A stretch of DNA of 64,000 bases, taken from positions 2,914,001 through 2,978,000 of the forward strand of contig CAXXPD010000003.1 of the NCBI GenBank assembly GCA_963666415.2, written 5' to 3'. Numbering within the stretch: position 1 is the first letter of the stretch; every line of letters begins with the position of its first letter. A program made the position numbers and the translations under genes. The notes under the pieces were generated by a model, which saw nothing but the letters and a program-made list of their open reading frames with translations, did not search any database and was not told where the DNA came from. Below, piece after piece: positions 56,241-64,000 of the stretch. This DNA comes from Bin87 sp963666415. GTDB lineage: Bacteria > Chloroflexota > Dehalococcoidia > Lucifugimonadales > UBA3495.

Positions 56241-56769
56241 GCCAACTGGCGTGTTTGGGCGTGTGGTGAAACTCCAGACGTTTGGCGATGCGTCGGGCCT
56301 CGGCAGCTGGAAAGGTCTCGTAAAGGGAGGCCATGCGGTGAGTGTTCAGGTTGTCCAGCACCACGCGGACCACTGGGGCATTGAGGTAGACCACGTCCAC
56401 CAGCCACTGCATCTGGTGGGCGAAGTCCTGCATAGTGCGCCGCTCGGTGATGGCCACGTGGCGCCAGCCCGCCAGGGGTTCGCAGGTCAGGAAGAGGTTG
56501 CGGGTGCCGGCGCGCCGATACTCGTAGTCCTGCCGCCGCGGTCGTCCCGGCTGGACGGGCAGCGGAGTGCGCACGTCGGCCAGCAGTTGGGTGGAGGTCT
56601 CGTCAAAGCACACCACCGGCCGTTGGGGGTCGTCGGGTTCGGCATACAAGTCCAGCACGTCCTCCATGGCCGCCACAAACTCCCCGTTCACTCGGGGGAT
56701 GCACCACTGCTGCTTACGCCAGGGCTTGAGGGCGTTTTTTTGGTAACTGTTCAGCAACTGTGTTTGATG

Positions 56770-57732
56770 TCAAGAGGAAGTAACGACGATTGCCGGAGTG
56801 ATGTCCCTCCAGGATGAGCGCTGCTTGAGCATGGCGTTGAGGATGACGAGCAGCTTGCGCATGCAAGCGACCAGAGCCAGCTTCTTCGGCTTACCGGCGG
56901 CCAGCAGCCGCTGGTAGAAGTCCCGGATGACGGGATTGAAGCGAGTGGCAGCCAGCGTCCCCATGTACAAGACAGCTCGGACCCGGGAGCGTCCGCCCCA
57001 GACGTGCCGTTTGCCCCGCATGGCGCCGCGGTCGCGGTTGAAGGGAGCCACGCCCACCAGTGCGGCGATCTGACGACGGTCAAGGGTGCCCAACTCGGGC
57101 AGGTTGGCCAGCAGCGTGAGGGAGAGTTGCTCACCCACGCCGGGAACGGTGCGCAGGAGGTCGTCCTTCTCCCGCCACACCGGACTCTGCCGGAGCATCG
57201 GTCGCAGGCCTTGGTCAAGGTCGTTTAGATCCTGCTCCAACCAGGTGATGTGGGCCGCAATGCGGGGACGGACGGCGCTGGTGGCGGCGCCGAGGCGGTT
57301 CTTCTCCGAGACCAGCATCGTCATCACCTGCTGCCTCCGGGCAGTGAGGGAGTTGAGCTCCTGGGTTTCGGCGTCGCGCAGAGGACGCACGGGGGGCTGG
57401 ATCGCCTCAGCAAAGTGGGCCAGCACGGCGGCGTCCAGGGCGTCGGTCTTGGCCAACTTCCCAGTAGCCCTGGCGAAGTCCCGCACCTGGCGCGGGTTGA
57501 CGACGACCACCGGCAGTGCCTCGGCGGCCAGAGCAGCCACCAGCGGTAGTTCCAGGCCGCCCGGAGCCTCCAGCAGCACCAATGACGGTCCGAGGGTCTT
57601 CATCTCGGAAACCAACTGCGGGATTCCTGCTTCGTCGCGGGGAACCTCCCATCTCTCGCCCGTGGGCCGGACGGCAACGTCCACCTTGGCCTTTGCGACG
57701 TCAATGCCTACGTAGATTCCTTCTTGCCCCAT
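56770..57732 (-). CDS. IS110-family transposase (DEDD recombinase)
   Basis: 320 residues. RuvC-like DEDD domain: YVGIDVAKAKVDVAVR (Asp), LVLLEAPGGLE (Glu), KLAKTDALDAAVLAHFAEAI (Asp, Asp). C-terminal Tnp_20 domain with LLRTVPGVGEQLS (HhH-like) and HVWGGRSRVRAVLYMGTLAA, containing the catalytic Ser. GAGGCAATC precedes the ATG. Intact. In this family the recombinase is directed by an RNA encoded in the element. Confidence 0.92.
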   Translation of the reverse strand: MGQEGIYVGIDVAKAKVDVAVRPTGERWEVPRDEAGIPQLVSEMKTLGPSLVLLEAPGGLELPLVAALAAEALPVVVVNPRQVRDFARATGKLAKTDALDAAVLAHFAEAIQPPVRPLRDAETQELNSLTARRQQVMTMLVSEKNRLGAATSAVRPRIAAHITWLEQDLNDLDQGLRPMLRQSPVWREKDDLLRTVPGVGEQLSLTLLANLPELGTLDRRQIAALVGVAPFNRDRGAMRGKRHVWGGRSRVRAVLYMGTLAATRFNPVIRDFYQRLLAAGKPKKLALVACMRKLLVILNAMLKQRSSWRDITPAIVVTSS

Positions 57733-58030
57733 GATTGCCTCCTATGAAGTCCCAGTGGAGTACTGGCCCGTTCTTGCACGATGCGGGCTCGATTCGGCCC
57801 AGGCAACTGTTCGGGCTCTTTGGGGACGGGTGCGGCGACCCTCGCTGAACAACGGTCTTTGATGACCAAGACTTGATCGGTCTGCCGCACCCACTCCACC
57901 TCTGTGAAGTCCTCATTCAACATACAAGACTTGTGGGGATCTACGGGCCATCAGGCCTCTCACAGAGGGGCAGCCAAGCACGGAATTTGCTTTGCAAGCC
58001 GACTCGTCCCCTCAAACGTGAACAGTTACT
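57733..58030 (-). ncRNA. Candidate bridge-RNA region of the IS110 element
   Basis: 298 non-coding bases between the element end and the transposase start. In IS110-group elements this 5' region gives the bridge RNA whose loops pair with target and donor. The place and size fit. I did not establish the fold, and the T-rich target would require an A-rich target-binding loop. Confidence 0.45.
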
Positions 58031-58549
58031 TTTTTTGAGCCGCTGCCGCACCGTCTCGTGGGACAGCGACGCCACCACTCCCAATTCCACCACCTTGCCA
58101 GCCAGCAACCGCAGGGTCCAGTGGTCATGGCCCTCGGGGGCGTCGCTGCACGCCAACGCAATCAGGTGGGCTTCGCCCCGATCGTCCAGCTTGCGATACC
58201 GGTTGGCTTGGGGATGGTCGTGCAGCACACCGTCCAACCCCTCCTCGGAATACCGCCGTTTGGTGCGGAACACCGTGCGCGGCGACGTATCCAGGACCAC
58301 CGCCACCTGGGACGCGCTCCACCCTTCGTCGGTCTTGAGCAGGATGCGCGCCCGATTGATGACCCGAGCAGAATGCTGCCCGCTGTGGATCAATCCCCTC
58401 AATTGATCCCGATCTTCCACCGACAACCGTACCGTGTATTTCTCCTGAACCATGGATGCCACACCTCCCGCACCGCTGTTTGCCAGTCAGCGTAACAACC
58501 CTGGCCCGTTTCACGCTTCATCTGCCCTTTCAGGTTTGACTGAATACTA

Positions 58550-59342
58550 GGGCTAATCGACAATTGCTAACCCCAGATGACAGAGGCTACCAAGTGCAGG
58601 GCCGACAGAAAATACAAGCTCCTGCGATCATACCGGGTTGCAATTCTGCGCCACTGTTTCAATTTGTTGAAGGCTCGCTCAATCAGGTTGCGCTCCCGAT
58701 ACAGTTCCCGGTCGTATTCCCAAGGGTCCCTCCGGTTTGACTTGGGCGGTATGACCGCTTCCGCTCCTTGGTCCCGGATGAAGGCCAGTACCCGGTTGCT
58801 TTCATACCCCTTGTCGGCGATGACGGCCCCAGTCTCGATACCGGTCAGCAGAGGTATGGCCTGGGAGACATCCGCCCGCTGACCGCCGGTGAGAGAGAAA
58901 CGCACCGGGCACCCCTGGGCATCAACAAGGAGATGAACCTTGGTGCTCAGTCCGCCGCGGGAGCGGCCCAGAGCCTCACTTTGGCCCCCCTTTGCCACAG
59001 GCCGCCTGCTGATGGGCCCGCACTATGGTGGAATCAATCATCACGTATCTGTTGTCCGGGTCGTCCAGCAACACTTGGAAGATCCTCTCCCAGATTCCGG
59101 CCCTGGCCCAGCGGGTGAAACGCTTGTGGACGCTTTTCCAGTTGCCGTACCCCGGGGGCAGGTCTTTCCACTGTGCGCCGCTGCGCAGCACCCACAGGAC
59201 GCCGTTGACGAAGGTCCGGTTGTCCTTGGCGGTAACGCCGACCCAACCGGGACGCCCCGGCAGGAAACTCTCCACCTGCCGCCATTGAGTGCTGCTCAAC
59301 TGGTAACTCATCACATACCTCCCTTCCACCACATTTTGCTGC
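58550..59342 (-). mobile_element. IS5-group element, copy 1 (793 bp)
   Basis: Bounded by TA at 58548-58549 and 59343-59344, both within CTAG. Terminal inverted repeats are not obvious, so the ends are set by the neighbouring TA. Confidence 0.7.
58567..59332 (-). CDS. IS5-group transposase, two overlapping frames
   Basis: The first frame (59332 to 58976) has QWRQVESFLPGR and VLWVLRSGAQWKDLPPGYGN, then VMIDSTIVRAHQQA with the first Asp. The second (58998 to 58567) has GRSRGGLSTKVHLLVDAQG, VIADKGYESNRV (Asp) and YRERNLIERAFNKLKQWRRI (Glu). They overlap at a run of six G (58984 region), a likely slippage site producing the full protein, as in other IS427-type members. Confidence 0.85.
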
Positions 59343-59426
59343 TAGTACCGTTGCCAGGTAGATTTGTAAGAATATAAGAAAGCAGCCATACTGGGGCATG
59401 ATCTTTGTGTGAGGAAGTGTCCAGCC

Positions 59427-59897
59427 ATGGCTGCCATCAAGTATAAAGTAGAGTTGACCGAGGCCGAACGCTCCCGTCTCAATGAGGTGTCCCAGCGAGG
59501 CAAGGCGTCAGTGCGCACCGTGAAGCGTGCGCTGTCGCTGCTCAAGGCTGACCAGGGGCTTCGGGACCGTGAGATAGCCGATGTGCTGTTGGTCAACGCG
59601 GCCACGGTCGCCAGAGCGCGGAAGCGGTACGTGGAGGAAGGACTTGAGGCCGCCATCAATGACCGACCGCGGCCGGGCCAGGAGCGCAAGCTGGACGGCA
59701 AGCAGGAAGCGCACCTGATCGCCTTCGCGTGCAGCGCCGCGCCCGCAGGGCACACGCACTGGACACTCCAGTTGTTGGCCGACAAGGTGGTGGAGTTGGA
59801 GTTTGCCGAGAGCATCTCCCTGGAGACGGTGCGCCAGATACTCAAAAAAACGAACTCAAGCCCTGGCAGAAGAAAGAGTGGTGTATCCCCAAGGTGA
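59427..59897 (+). CDS. IS630-type transposase, orfA (type b, copy 3)
   Basis: Near-identical to 12763-13233, intact, with the same A7 tract (59844-59850). Confidence 0.85.
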   Translation: MAAIKYKVELTEAERSRLNEVSQRGKASVRTVKRALSLLKADQGLRDREIADVLLVNAATVARARKRYVEEGLEAAINDRPRPGQERKLDGKQEAHLIAFACSAAPAGHTHWTLQLLADKVVELEFAESISLETVRQILKKTNSSPGRRKSGVSPR

Positions 59898-60546
59898 GCG
59901 GGGAGTTCGTGGCGCGGATGGAGGACGTGCTGGACCTGTACCAACCGGAGTACAATCCGGAGCGTCCGGTAGTGTGTTTCGACGAGACCTCCCGGCAATT
60001 GACTGGGGGGAGGTGCGTCCGCCCATCGAGGCTGCCCCCGGACGGGTGGCACGCTATGACACCGAGTACCAGCGAAACGGGACCCGGAACCTGTTCATGA
60101 TCTGCGAGCCGAAGGGTGGATGGAGACATGTGGAGGTGACCGAGCGCCGCACTGCCGTGGACTTCGCGCACCAGATGCGGTGGCTGGTGGACGAGGCCTA
60201 CCCTGATGCCGAGGTGGTCAGGCTGGTACTGGACAACCTCAACACCCACAAGCTCGGCTCGCTCTACGAAGCATTTGAGCCGTGCGAAGCTCGGCGCATC
60301 GCCCAACGCCTCGAGTTTCATTACACTCCTACGCATGGCAGCTGGCTGAACATGGCTGAGATCGAGTTGAGCGTCTTCAGCAGAGGGTGTCTGAACCGCC
60401 GTATCAGCGATGAGCCGGAGCTGCGGCGAGAGGTTGCGGCGCTCGAACGCGAGCGCAACGCAGCAAAATCAGCCATAGACTGGCGGTTTACCACCCAAGA
60501 TGCTCACCGTAAGCTCCAGCATATCTACCCTACAAAACCAGATTGA
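59844..60546 (+). pseudogene. IS630-type orfB (type b, copy 3), frameshifted
   Basis: Matches 13180-13880 but has six G instead of four at 60005-60010, shifting the frame just after DETSRQLTG, past the first catalytic Asp. The rest (DNLNTHKLG, WLNMAEIELS) is intact in the other frame. Inactive. Confidence 0.88.
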
Positions 60547-60556
60547 AACGGTACTA

Positions 60557-60702
60557 AACTAAAGCCAAGGTGGGATGTACATTTAAGTGGCGATGATGAT
60601 CAGCTGGGTTAAGCCCGTGAATCCCTCTCATCCGTACTTGGAGAACGACCCGGCTCCGTCGTTTGACCACCACCATCTGCGCATTTCACCTTGGCTTTAG
60701 TT
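60557..60702. mobile_element. 146-bp MITE related to IS630 type c
   Basis: Terminal inverted repeats AACTAAAGCCAAGGTG with TA on both sides (60555-60556, 60703-60704). The outer 30 bases on each side match the two ends of IS630 type c (GGGATGT.CATTT on the left; CTGCGCATTTCACC on the right). No coding capacity. A non-autonomous derivative. Confidence 0.8.
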
Positions 60703-60704
60703 TA

Positions 60705-61505
60705 GGGAGTGTTGACATTTCATTATAATGGCCGTATGTCAAACATCAGATTATCACCAGAACAGTGGGCTAGGATTCTCGATTTCTTGCGTGGCTGCAC
60801 CGGCCTGTACGTTGGCCAGGAAGCGGATTGCCGGCGTTTTGTCGAGGCCGTCTTATGGATTAACCGCTCTGGGGCCCAATGGCGACTGCTGCCAGCCGAA
60901 TACGGGAACTGGAACAGCGTCTACAAACGATTCGCCCGTTGGACTGACCAAGGCGTCTGGGCACAAATGCATCAACATTTCTGCGACGACGCGGATCTGG
61001 AATACCTGATCATCGACAGCACGGTGGTCCGGGCGCACCCTTGCGCGGCGGGAGCTCCCCCAAAAAGGGTGGCCAGGCGGCCCTGGGCCGGAGCCGCGGC
61101 GGGTTCAGCACCAAGATTCACGTGAGCGTGGACGGCTTGGGCAACCCCTTGCGATTCATCCTGACCGGCGGGCAACAGCACGACATCACCCAGGCGGAGG
61201 AGTTAATCGCCGGTTATGCTGGCGAGCACGTACTGGCCGACAAAGGGTACGATGCCCAGGAGTTTCGCCGACACATCCTGGAACTGGGTATGATGCCGGT
61301 CATTCCGCCCCGCTCGAACCGCAAGGCACCCGCCGACTATGACCGGCATCTGTACCGGGAGCGTCATCTGATCGAATGCTTCATCAACAAGATCAAGCAC
61401 TATCGCCGGATCTTCTCCCGGTTTGAGAAGCTGGACACCAGATACCTGGGCTTCCTGCATTTCACCGCCGCTCTCATCTGGCTACGGTGAAATGTCAACA
61501 CAACC
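60705..61505 (+). mobile_element. IS5-group element, copy 2 (801 bp)
   Basis: Ends GGGAGTGTTGACATTTCA and (reverse) GGTTGTGTTGACATTTCA; TA at 60703-60704 and 61506-61507. Confidence 0.88.
60736..61490 (+). CDS. IS5-group transposase, two overlapping frames
   Basis: The first frame (60736-61125) has LSPEQWARILDFLRGCTGLY, AVLWINRSGAQWRLLPAEYG and LIIDSTVVRAHPCAAGAP. The second (from about 61055 to 61490) has GRSRGGFSTKIHVSVDGLG, VLADKGYDAQEF and YRERHLIECFINKIKHYRRI. They meet at CCCCCAAAAAGGG, a plausible slippage site. Different from copy 1 in sequence. Probably active. Confidence 0.85.
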
Positions 61506-61856
61506 TAGTACATCCGTCGTAAAATCGAGTAAGTTCGTATCCCCACCGTGATGGCGGAGTTGCGATAAAATTTCTATCTCGGTCGATTCTCCAGTGAATC
61601 GAGTGTACCTTTCCGCATCTCTAAGGATCTCGGCCTGTACGAATTCAATGTCAAAATTGGTGCTCTCTACCGATTCTTCGTATCTGCGATATAGGCTGGA
61701 GGACACCTTATCGTGTGATCTAGGTTCTCCGCGGTAAATGTATCCGCCTTCCAGCGCACGGGAAGTTAATTTATTGACTAAACAAAGAATCCTGCTTGAA
61801 GATTCCCCTCTAGTTTGATCTGGCATCTTGATAGATCGTTACTGAAAGCACGTTAC

Positions 61857-61888
61857 GGTCGCCCGACCGCCGACGCGGTCGGGCGACC
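61857..61888. other. Perfect 14-bp hairpin
   Basis: GGTCGCCCGACCGC, CGAC, GCGGTCGGGCGACC. It lies directly 3' of the minus-strand gene at 61897; no T-run follows. An mRNA-end stabiliser, factor-assisted terminator or repeat. Confidence 0.6.
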
Positions 61889-61896
61889 CCTATAAC

Positions 61897-62109
61897 TCAG
61901 GCGTGATAATCCCTAGTTTTCGTCTGGCGACTTTCCACCTGTCGAGCGCCTGCCAAGGTCTTCGCCCTCCCGTCCACCGTCAATTTGCCCCCCGGTCGCG
62001 CGCTTAGGTGTTCACTTTGTCGCCTGGACGGATTGTTAGTAATCCCCCGGTGCGACACCTTGCGACCTACTCGGTACGTGTAATTGTACGTATCTCGGGT
62101 TGCCATCAC
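61897..62109 (-). CDS. Small conserved protein, GIY-YIG-like
   Basis: 70 residues. TYNYTYRVGRKVSHRGITNN, then RRQSEH, GGKLTVDGRAKTLAGARQVE and RDYHA follow the layout of a family of small stand-alone GIY-YIG-like proteins (Y.YKVG..V.HRGIT.D..RRE.EH). No catalytic Glu is visible, so nuclease activity is doubtful. AGGAGGCGAAG precedes the ATG pair at 62104-62109. Confidence 0.65.
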   Translation of the reverse strand: MMATRDTYNYTYRVGRKVSHRGITNNPSRRQSEHLSARPGGKLTVDGRAKTLAGARQVESRQTKTRDYHA

Positions 62110-62229
62110 TTCGCCTCCTTAATTGAGCACCACGACCATTCCACAAGGTCCATCACTCAACTTGTTAGATCTATTATACCGCCTTCAGCCTCCCCTTTCT
62201 GTGAGATCGTCGGCGTGAGGATCACTCGC

Positions 62230-64000
62230 CTAGCCGCCAGCTTCTTCCAGTTGCTTCATGTAGTTCATCGCGCTGCCGGCCTTGAACCACTCGATCTGCG
62301 AGTCATTCAGGGTGTGGCGCAGGTTGATGGTCTCCTCTGAACCGTCGGCGTGCTTCAGGATTGCCCGCACGGGCTGGTCGGGGGCTAGATCGCCCAGCCC
62401 GACCAGGCTCATGCGATCATCGTCCTGCACCCGCTCCCAGTCTGCCGGATCCTCGAAGGTGAGGGCCAACAGGCCCTGCTTCTTGAGGTTCGACTCGTGG
62501 ATGCGGGCGAAGCTGCGGGTGATGATGGCTGCCGCCCCCAGCATCCGCGGCGACATGGCGGCGTGTTCCCGGCTGGAACCCTCACCGTAGTTCTCGTCCC
62601 CGATGGCAACCCAGCGCAAACCCTGAGCCTTGTAGGCGCGGGCGATTTCGGGTATGGGCGCAATTTCTTCGCCGGACAACTGGTTCTTGCCGGTGCCGTT
62701 GTCCTCGGTGAAGGCGTTGCTAGCTCCGAGGAACATATTGTCGCTCAGGTTGTTCAGGTGCCCACGGAAGCGCAGCCACGGGCCGGCCGGAGAGATGTGG
62801 TCGGTGGTGGTTTTGCCCTGCGTTTTCACCAGGATCGGAATGTCCTCAAAGTCTTTGCCATCCCAGGCTTCCCAGGGGTCCAGCACCTGAAGACGGTTGC
62901 TGGCGGAATCGACGCGAACTTCAACATCGCTGCCGTCTTCTGGCGGCTCCAGGTACAGATCGGCCCCCGGGTCAAAACCGGTGGGCGGAACCTCGGGCGC
63001 CGGCGCCGGGGGCTGGAGCATGAACTCGTTGCCGTCGGCGTCAACCAGCGGGTCGGTCAGCGGGTTGAACGACAGGCGACCGCCCAGGCCCATGGCTACC
63101 GCAAGCTCCGGGCTGGCGATAAAGTTCATGGTGCCGGGGTTGCCGTCGTTGCGGCTGGGGAAGTTGCGGTTGTAGGACGTAACGATGCTGTTTTCCGTGC
63201 CGCGAGCCTCGGGGCGGTTCCACTGTCCGATGCACGGGCCGCAGGCGTTGGCGAGCACGGTTGCGCCCACCGCTTCCAGGGCAGCCGCCTGGCCGTCCCG
63301 TTCGATGGTGGCGCGCACCTGCTCGGAGCCGGGAGTAACCAGCAGGCCGGATGCGGCCTTTACTCCCCGAGCCGCCGCCTGGCGGGCCACGTCGGCGCAC
63401 CGCTCCATGTCCTCGTAAGAAGAGTTGGTGCAACTACCCACCAGGGCCACGGACACCCGGTCGGGGAACCCTTCCCGCTCTGCTTCAGCCGCCAACTCGG
63501 AGATCGTGCGCGCCCGGTCGGGCGAGTGCGGGCCGGTAACGTGCGGTTCCAGGGTGGACAGGTCAATCTCCACCACCCGATCATAGTATTGTTCGGGATT
63601 CTGCTCGACTTCGGGGTCGGCAATCAGCAGATGCCGGTGTTCGGCCGCTATTTCGGCCAGTTCTGCCCGGTCCGTTGCCCGCAGGTACACCGCCATGCGC
63701 TCATCGTAGGGGAACATATCTCCGGTCGCGCCCAATTCAGCGCCCATGTTGCATATGGTGCCCTTGCCGGTGCAGGAAATCGACTCGGTGCCGGGGCCGA
63801 AGTACTCAATAATGGCGTTGGTCCCGCCGGACACCGTGAGCTCGTAGGCCAGCTTGATGATGACGTCCTTGGGCGCAGTCCAGCCATTCAAGGCGCCGGT
63901 CAGCTTCACGCCGATAATCTGCGGATAGCGCACTTCCCAAGGCAGGCCGGCCATCACGTCGGCGGCGTCCGCGCCACCCACGCCAATGGCGAGAGAACCC
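62230..64000 (-). CDS. Aconitate hydratase, mitochondrial type, 5' end outside the window
   Basis: TCA-cycle enzyme converting citrate to isocitrate with a 4Fe-4S cluster. 583 residues are visible from 63981 and the frame stays open to base 64000, so about 170-190 N-terminal residues are missing. Cluster Cys ligands lie in LVGSCTNSSYEDM and ANACGPCIGQW. Other motifs are TYNRNFPSRNDG-like TSYNRNFPSRNDGN, KTTTDHISPAGPW and the C-terminal swivel domain GDENYGEGSSREHAA. The overall pattern (GTMNFIASPELAVAMGLGGR) is that of the eukaryote mitochondrial ACO2-like clade also found in Chloroflexota and Bacteroidota. Intact in the window. Confidence 0.93.
   Translation of the reverse strand, partial: GSLAIGVGGADAADVMAGLPWEVRYPQIIGVKLTGALNGWTAPKDVIIKLAYELTVSGGTNAIIEYFGPGTESISCTGKGTICNMGAELGATGDMFPYDERMAVYLRATDRAELAEIAAEHRHLLIADPEVEQNPEQYYDRVVEIDLSTLEPHVTGPHSPDRARTISELAAEAEREGFPDRVSVALVGSCTNSSYEDMERCADVARQAAARGVKAASGLLVTPGSEQVRATIERDGQAAALEAVGATVLANACGPCIGQWNRPEARGTENSIVTSYNRNFPSRNDGNPGTMNFIASPELAVAMGLGGRLSFNPLTDPLVDADGNEFMLQPPAPAPEVPPTGFDPGADLYLEPPEDGSDVEVRVDSASNRLQVLDPWEAWDGKDFEDIPILVKTQGKTTTDHISPAGPWLRFRGHLNNLSDNMFLGASNAFTEDNGTGKNQLSGEEIAPIPEIARAYKAQGLRWVAIGDENYGEGSSREHAAMSPRMLGAAAIITRSFARIHESNLKKQGLLALTFEDPADWERVQDDDRMSLVGLGDLAPDQPVRAILKHADGSEETINLRHTLNDSQIEWFKAGSAMNYMKQLEEAGG

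Larger units (their letters stand above)
56742..58030 (-). mobile_element. IS110-family element (about 1,289 bp)
   Basis: Inner ends GTAACTGTTCA and TGAACAGTTAC form an 11-base inverted repeat. T7 lies on both sides (56735-56741, 58031-58037). The transposase side has almost no 3' flank and about 300 bases 5' flank, the layout of the IS110 group proper. Confidence 0.8.
56012..58462 (-). pseudogene. IS630 type a transposase, split twice
   Basis: orfA (58462 down to 58031) carries the HTH region and reaches the A7 slippery tract. There an IS110 element separates it from orfB (56741 down to 56012). orfB holds PVVCFDETSTQ and VVLDNLNTHRMA but is broken by a roughly 28-base short repeat at 56213-56240, which moves the Glu-containing end into another frame (MAEIEFSVLTRACLKG). 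Inactive. Confidence 0.85.
56008..58547 (-). mobile_element. IS630-family element type a, copy 4, split by IS110
   Basis: Ends GTACTCAGTCAACG and (reverse) GTATTCAGTCAAAC with TA at 56006-56007 and 58548-58549. Contains IS110 at 56742-58030. Confidence 0.9.
59345..60554 (+). mobile_element. IS630-family element type b, copy 3 (1,210 bp)
   Basis: Same ends as copy 2; TA at 59343-59344 and 60555-60556. Two bases longer than copy 2, which equals the insertion in its orfB. Confidence 0.9.
48131..61507. mobile_element. 13.4-kb stack of transposons at one TA
   Basis: Units in order, each bordered by TA: IS630 type c (48133-56005, itself filled with IS21, IS256 and IS66), IS630 type a (56008-58547, with IS110 inside), IS5 group (58550-59342), IS630 type b (59345-60554), a MITE (60557-60702) and a second IS5-group element (60705-61505). 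The outer flanks rejoin as CTAG in the FRG gene. Confidence 0.88.
45878..61826 (-). pseudogene. FRG-domain/TPR protein, scattered by transposons
   Basis: Three pieces of one gene. 61826-61506 encodes the FRG domain start (GGYIYRGEPRSHDKVSSSLY ... LSQLRHHGGDTNLLDFTTDV). 48130-47521 continues LVALYFACDGGSGEDGRVIL, a linker and TPR units (HYDRALELNPHMAAAFNNRG, DYDRSLELNPSDAGVYDNRG). 46077-45878 gives the last TPR (RAATFANRGESWLHLGEWEN) and the end IAEMLSY. Removing 46086-47520 (with one CTCTGTCG) and 48133-61507 (with one TA) gives exactly 377 codons in frame. FRG proteins are often found with phage-defence genes and are suspected toxins; TPRs suggest a sensor or scaffold role. Non-functional now. 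Confidence 0.85.

Noticed and set aside
60714..60735. TTGACA and TATAAT close together at the IS5-group end, looking like a promoter
   Set aside because: The spacer is only about six bases, far from the usual 16-18, and TTGACA belongs to the terminal repeat at both ends.
1..64000. tRNA, rRNA or CRISPR loci
   Set aside because: No cloverleaf-like sequence, conserved rRNA segment or regularly spaced short repeats were noticed on either strand; this was by eye only, so a dedicated scan could still find a tRNA.

Overview
The window is GC-rich DNA of a free-standing bacterial chromosome. It probably comes from a Chloroflexota lineage (SAR202/Dehalococcoidia-like). This rests on the two-zinc-ribbon protein at 24598-24906, a small protein type common in that phylum, on a palindromic repeat beginning GTCATTGCGAGGAGC at 40393-40507, and on a short CCTTCGGCAAGCTCAGG-type repeat inside a transposase at 56213. 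The assignment is moderate, not firm. No rRNA, tRNA or CRISPR array was seen.

Layout. 1-12.0 kb is a defence region. It holds the 3'-truncated remains of a type ISP/IIG-like restriction-methylase, then a minus-strand type I restriction-modification operon hsdM-hsdS-DUF2806-hsdR. In that operon hsdR has an in-frame TAG, the DUF2806 gene has a TGA where a conserved Trp is expected, and hsdS has a G-tract frameshift plus an IS1380 element that itself carries an IS630 element. 12.5-14.3 kb is a small membrane/coiled-coil gene split by a second IS630. 14.7-33.7 kb is an accessory block of mostly unknown genes: a lipoprotein with three Cys-rich repeats (split by a second IS1380), HTH and zinc-binding proteins, a dispersed structured element, a winged-helix protein, and an array of split, partly catalytically dead serine-recombinase modules ending in a large serine recombinase. 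33.7-40.2 kb holds HK97-type prohead protease and major capsid genes, broken by three stacked IS4/IS701-like elements and a 2.7-kb inversion.

40.6-45.8 kb is ordinary chromosome: a hypothetical gene, nadB, a VOC dioxygenase-like gene and a GNAT-aminotransferase fusion. 45.9-61.8 kb is one FRG-domain/TPR gene blown apart by an IS66 element and by a 13.4-kb stack of transposons (IS630, IS21, IS256 x2, IS66, IS110, IS5 x2, two further IS630s and a MITE). The whole stack sits at one original TA inside a CTAG. 62.2-64.0 kb is a mitochondrial-type aconitase that runs off the window.

Together the window records heavy transposition and gene decay in a defence/prophage region flanked by intact housekeeping genes. 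Target duplications allow most interrupted genes to be rejoined in frame: restored hsdS 443 codons (with one added G), lipoprotein 394, FRG-TPR 377, membrane protein 191, each including the stop. The best candidates for something undescribed are the dispersed covarying element (14.4, 22.6 and 24.0 kb), the split serine-recombinase array (28.3-33.7 kb), the triple-repeat lipoprotein and the single-TA transposon stack.
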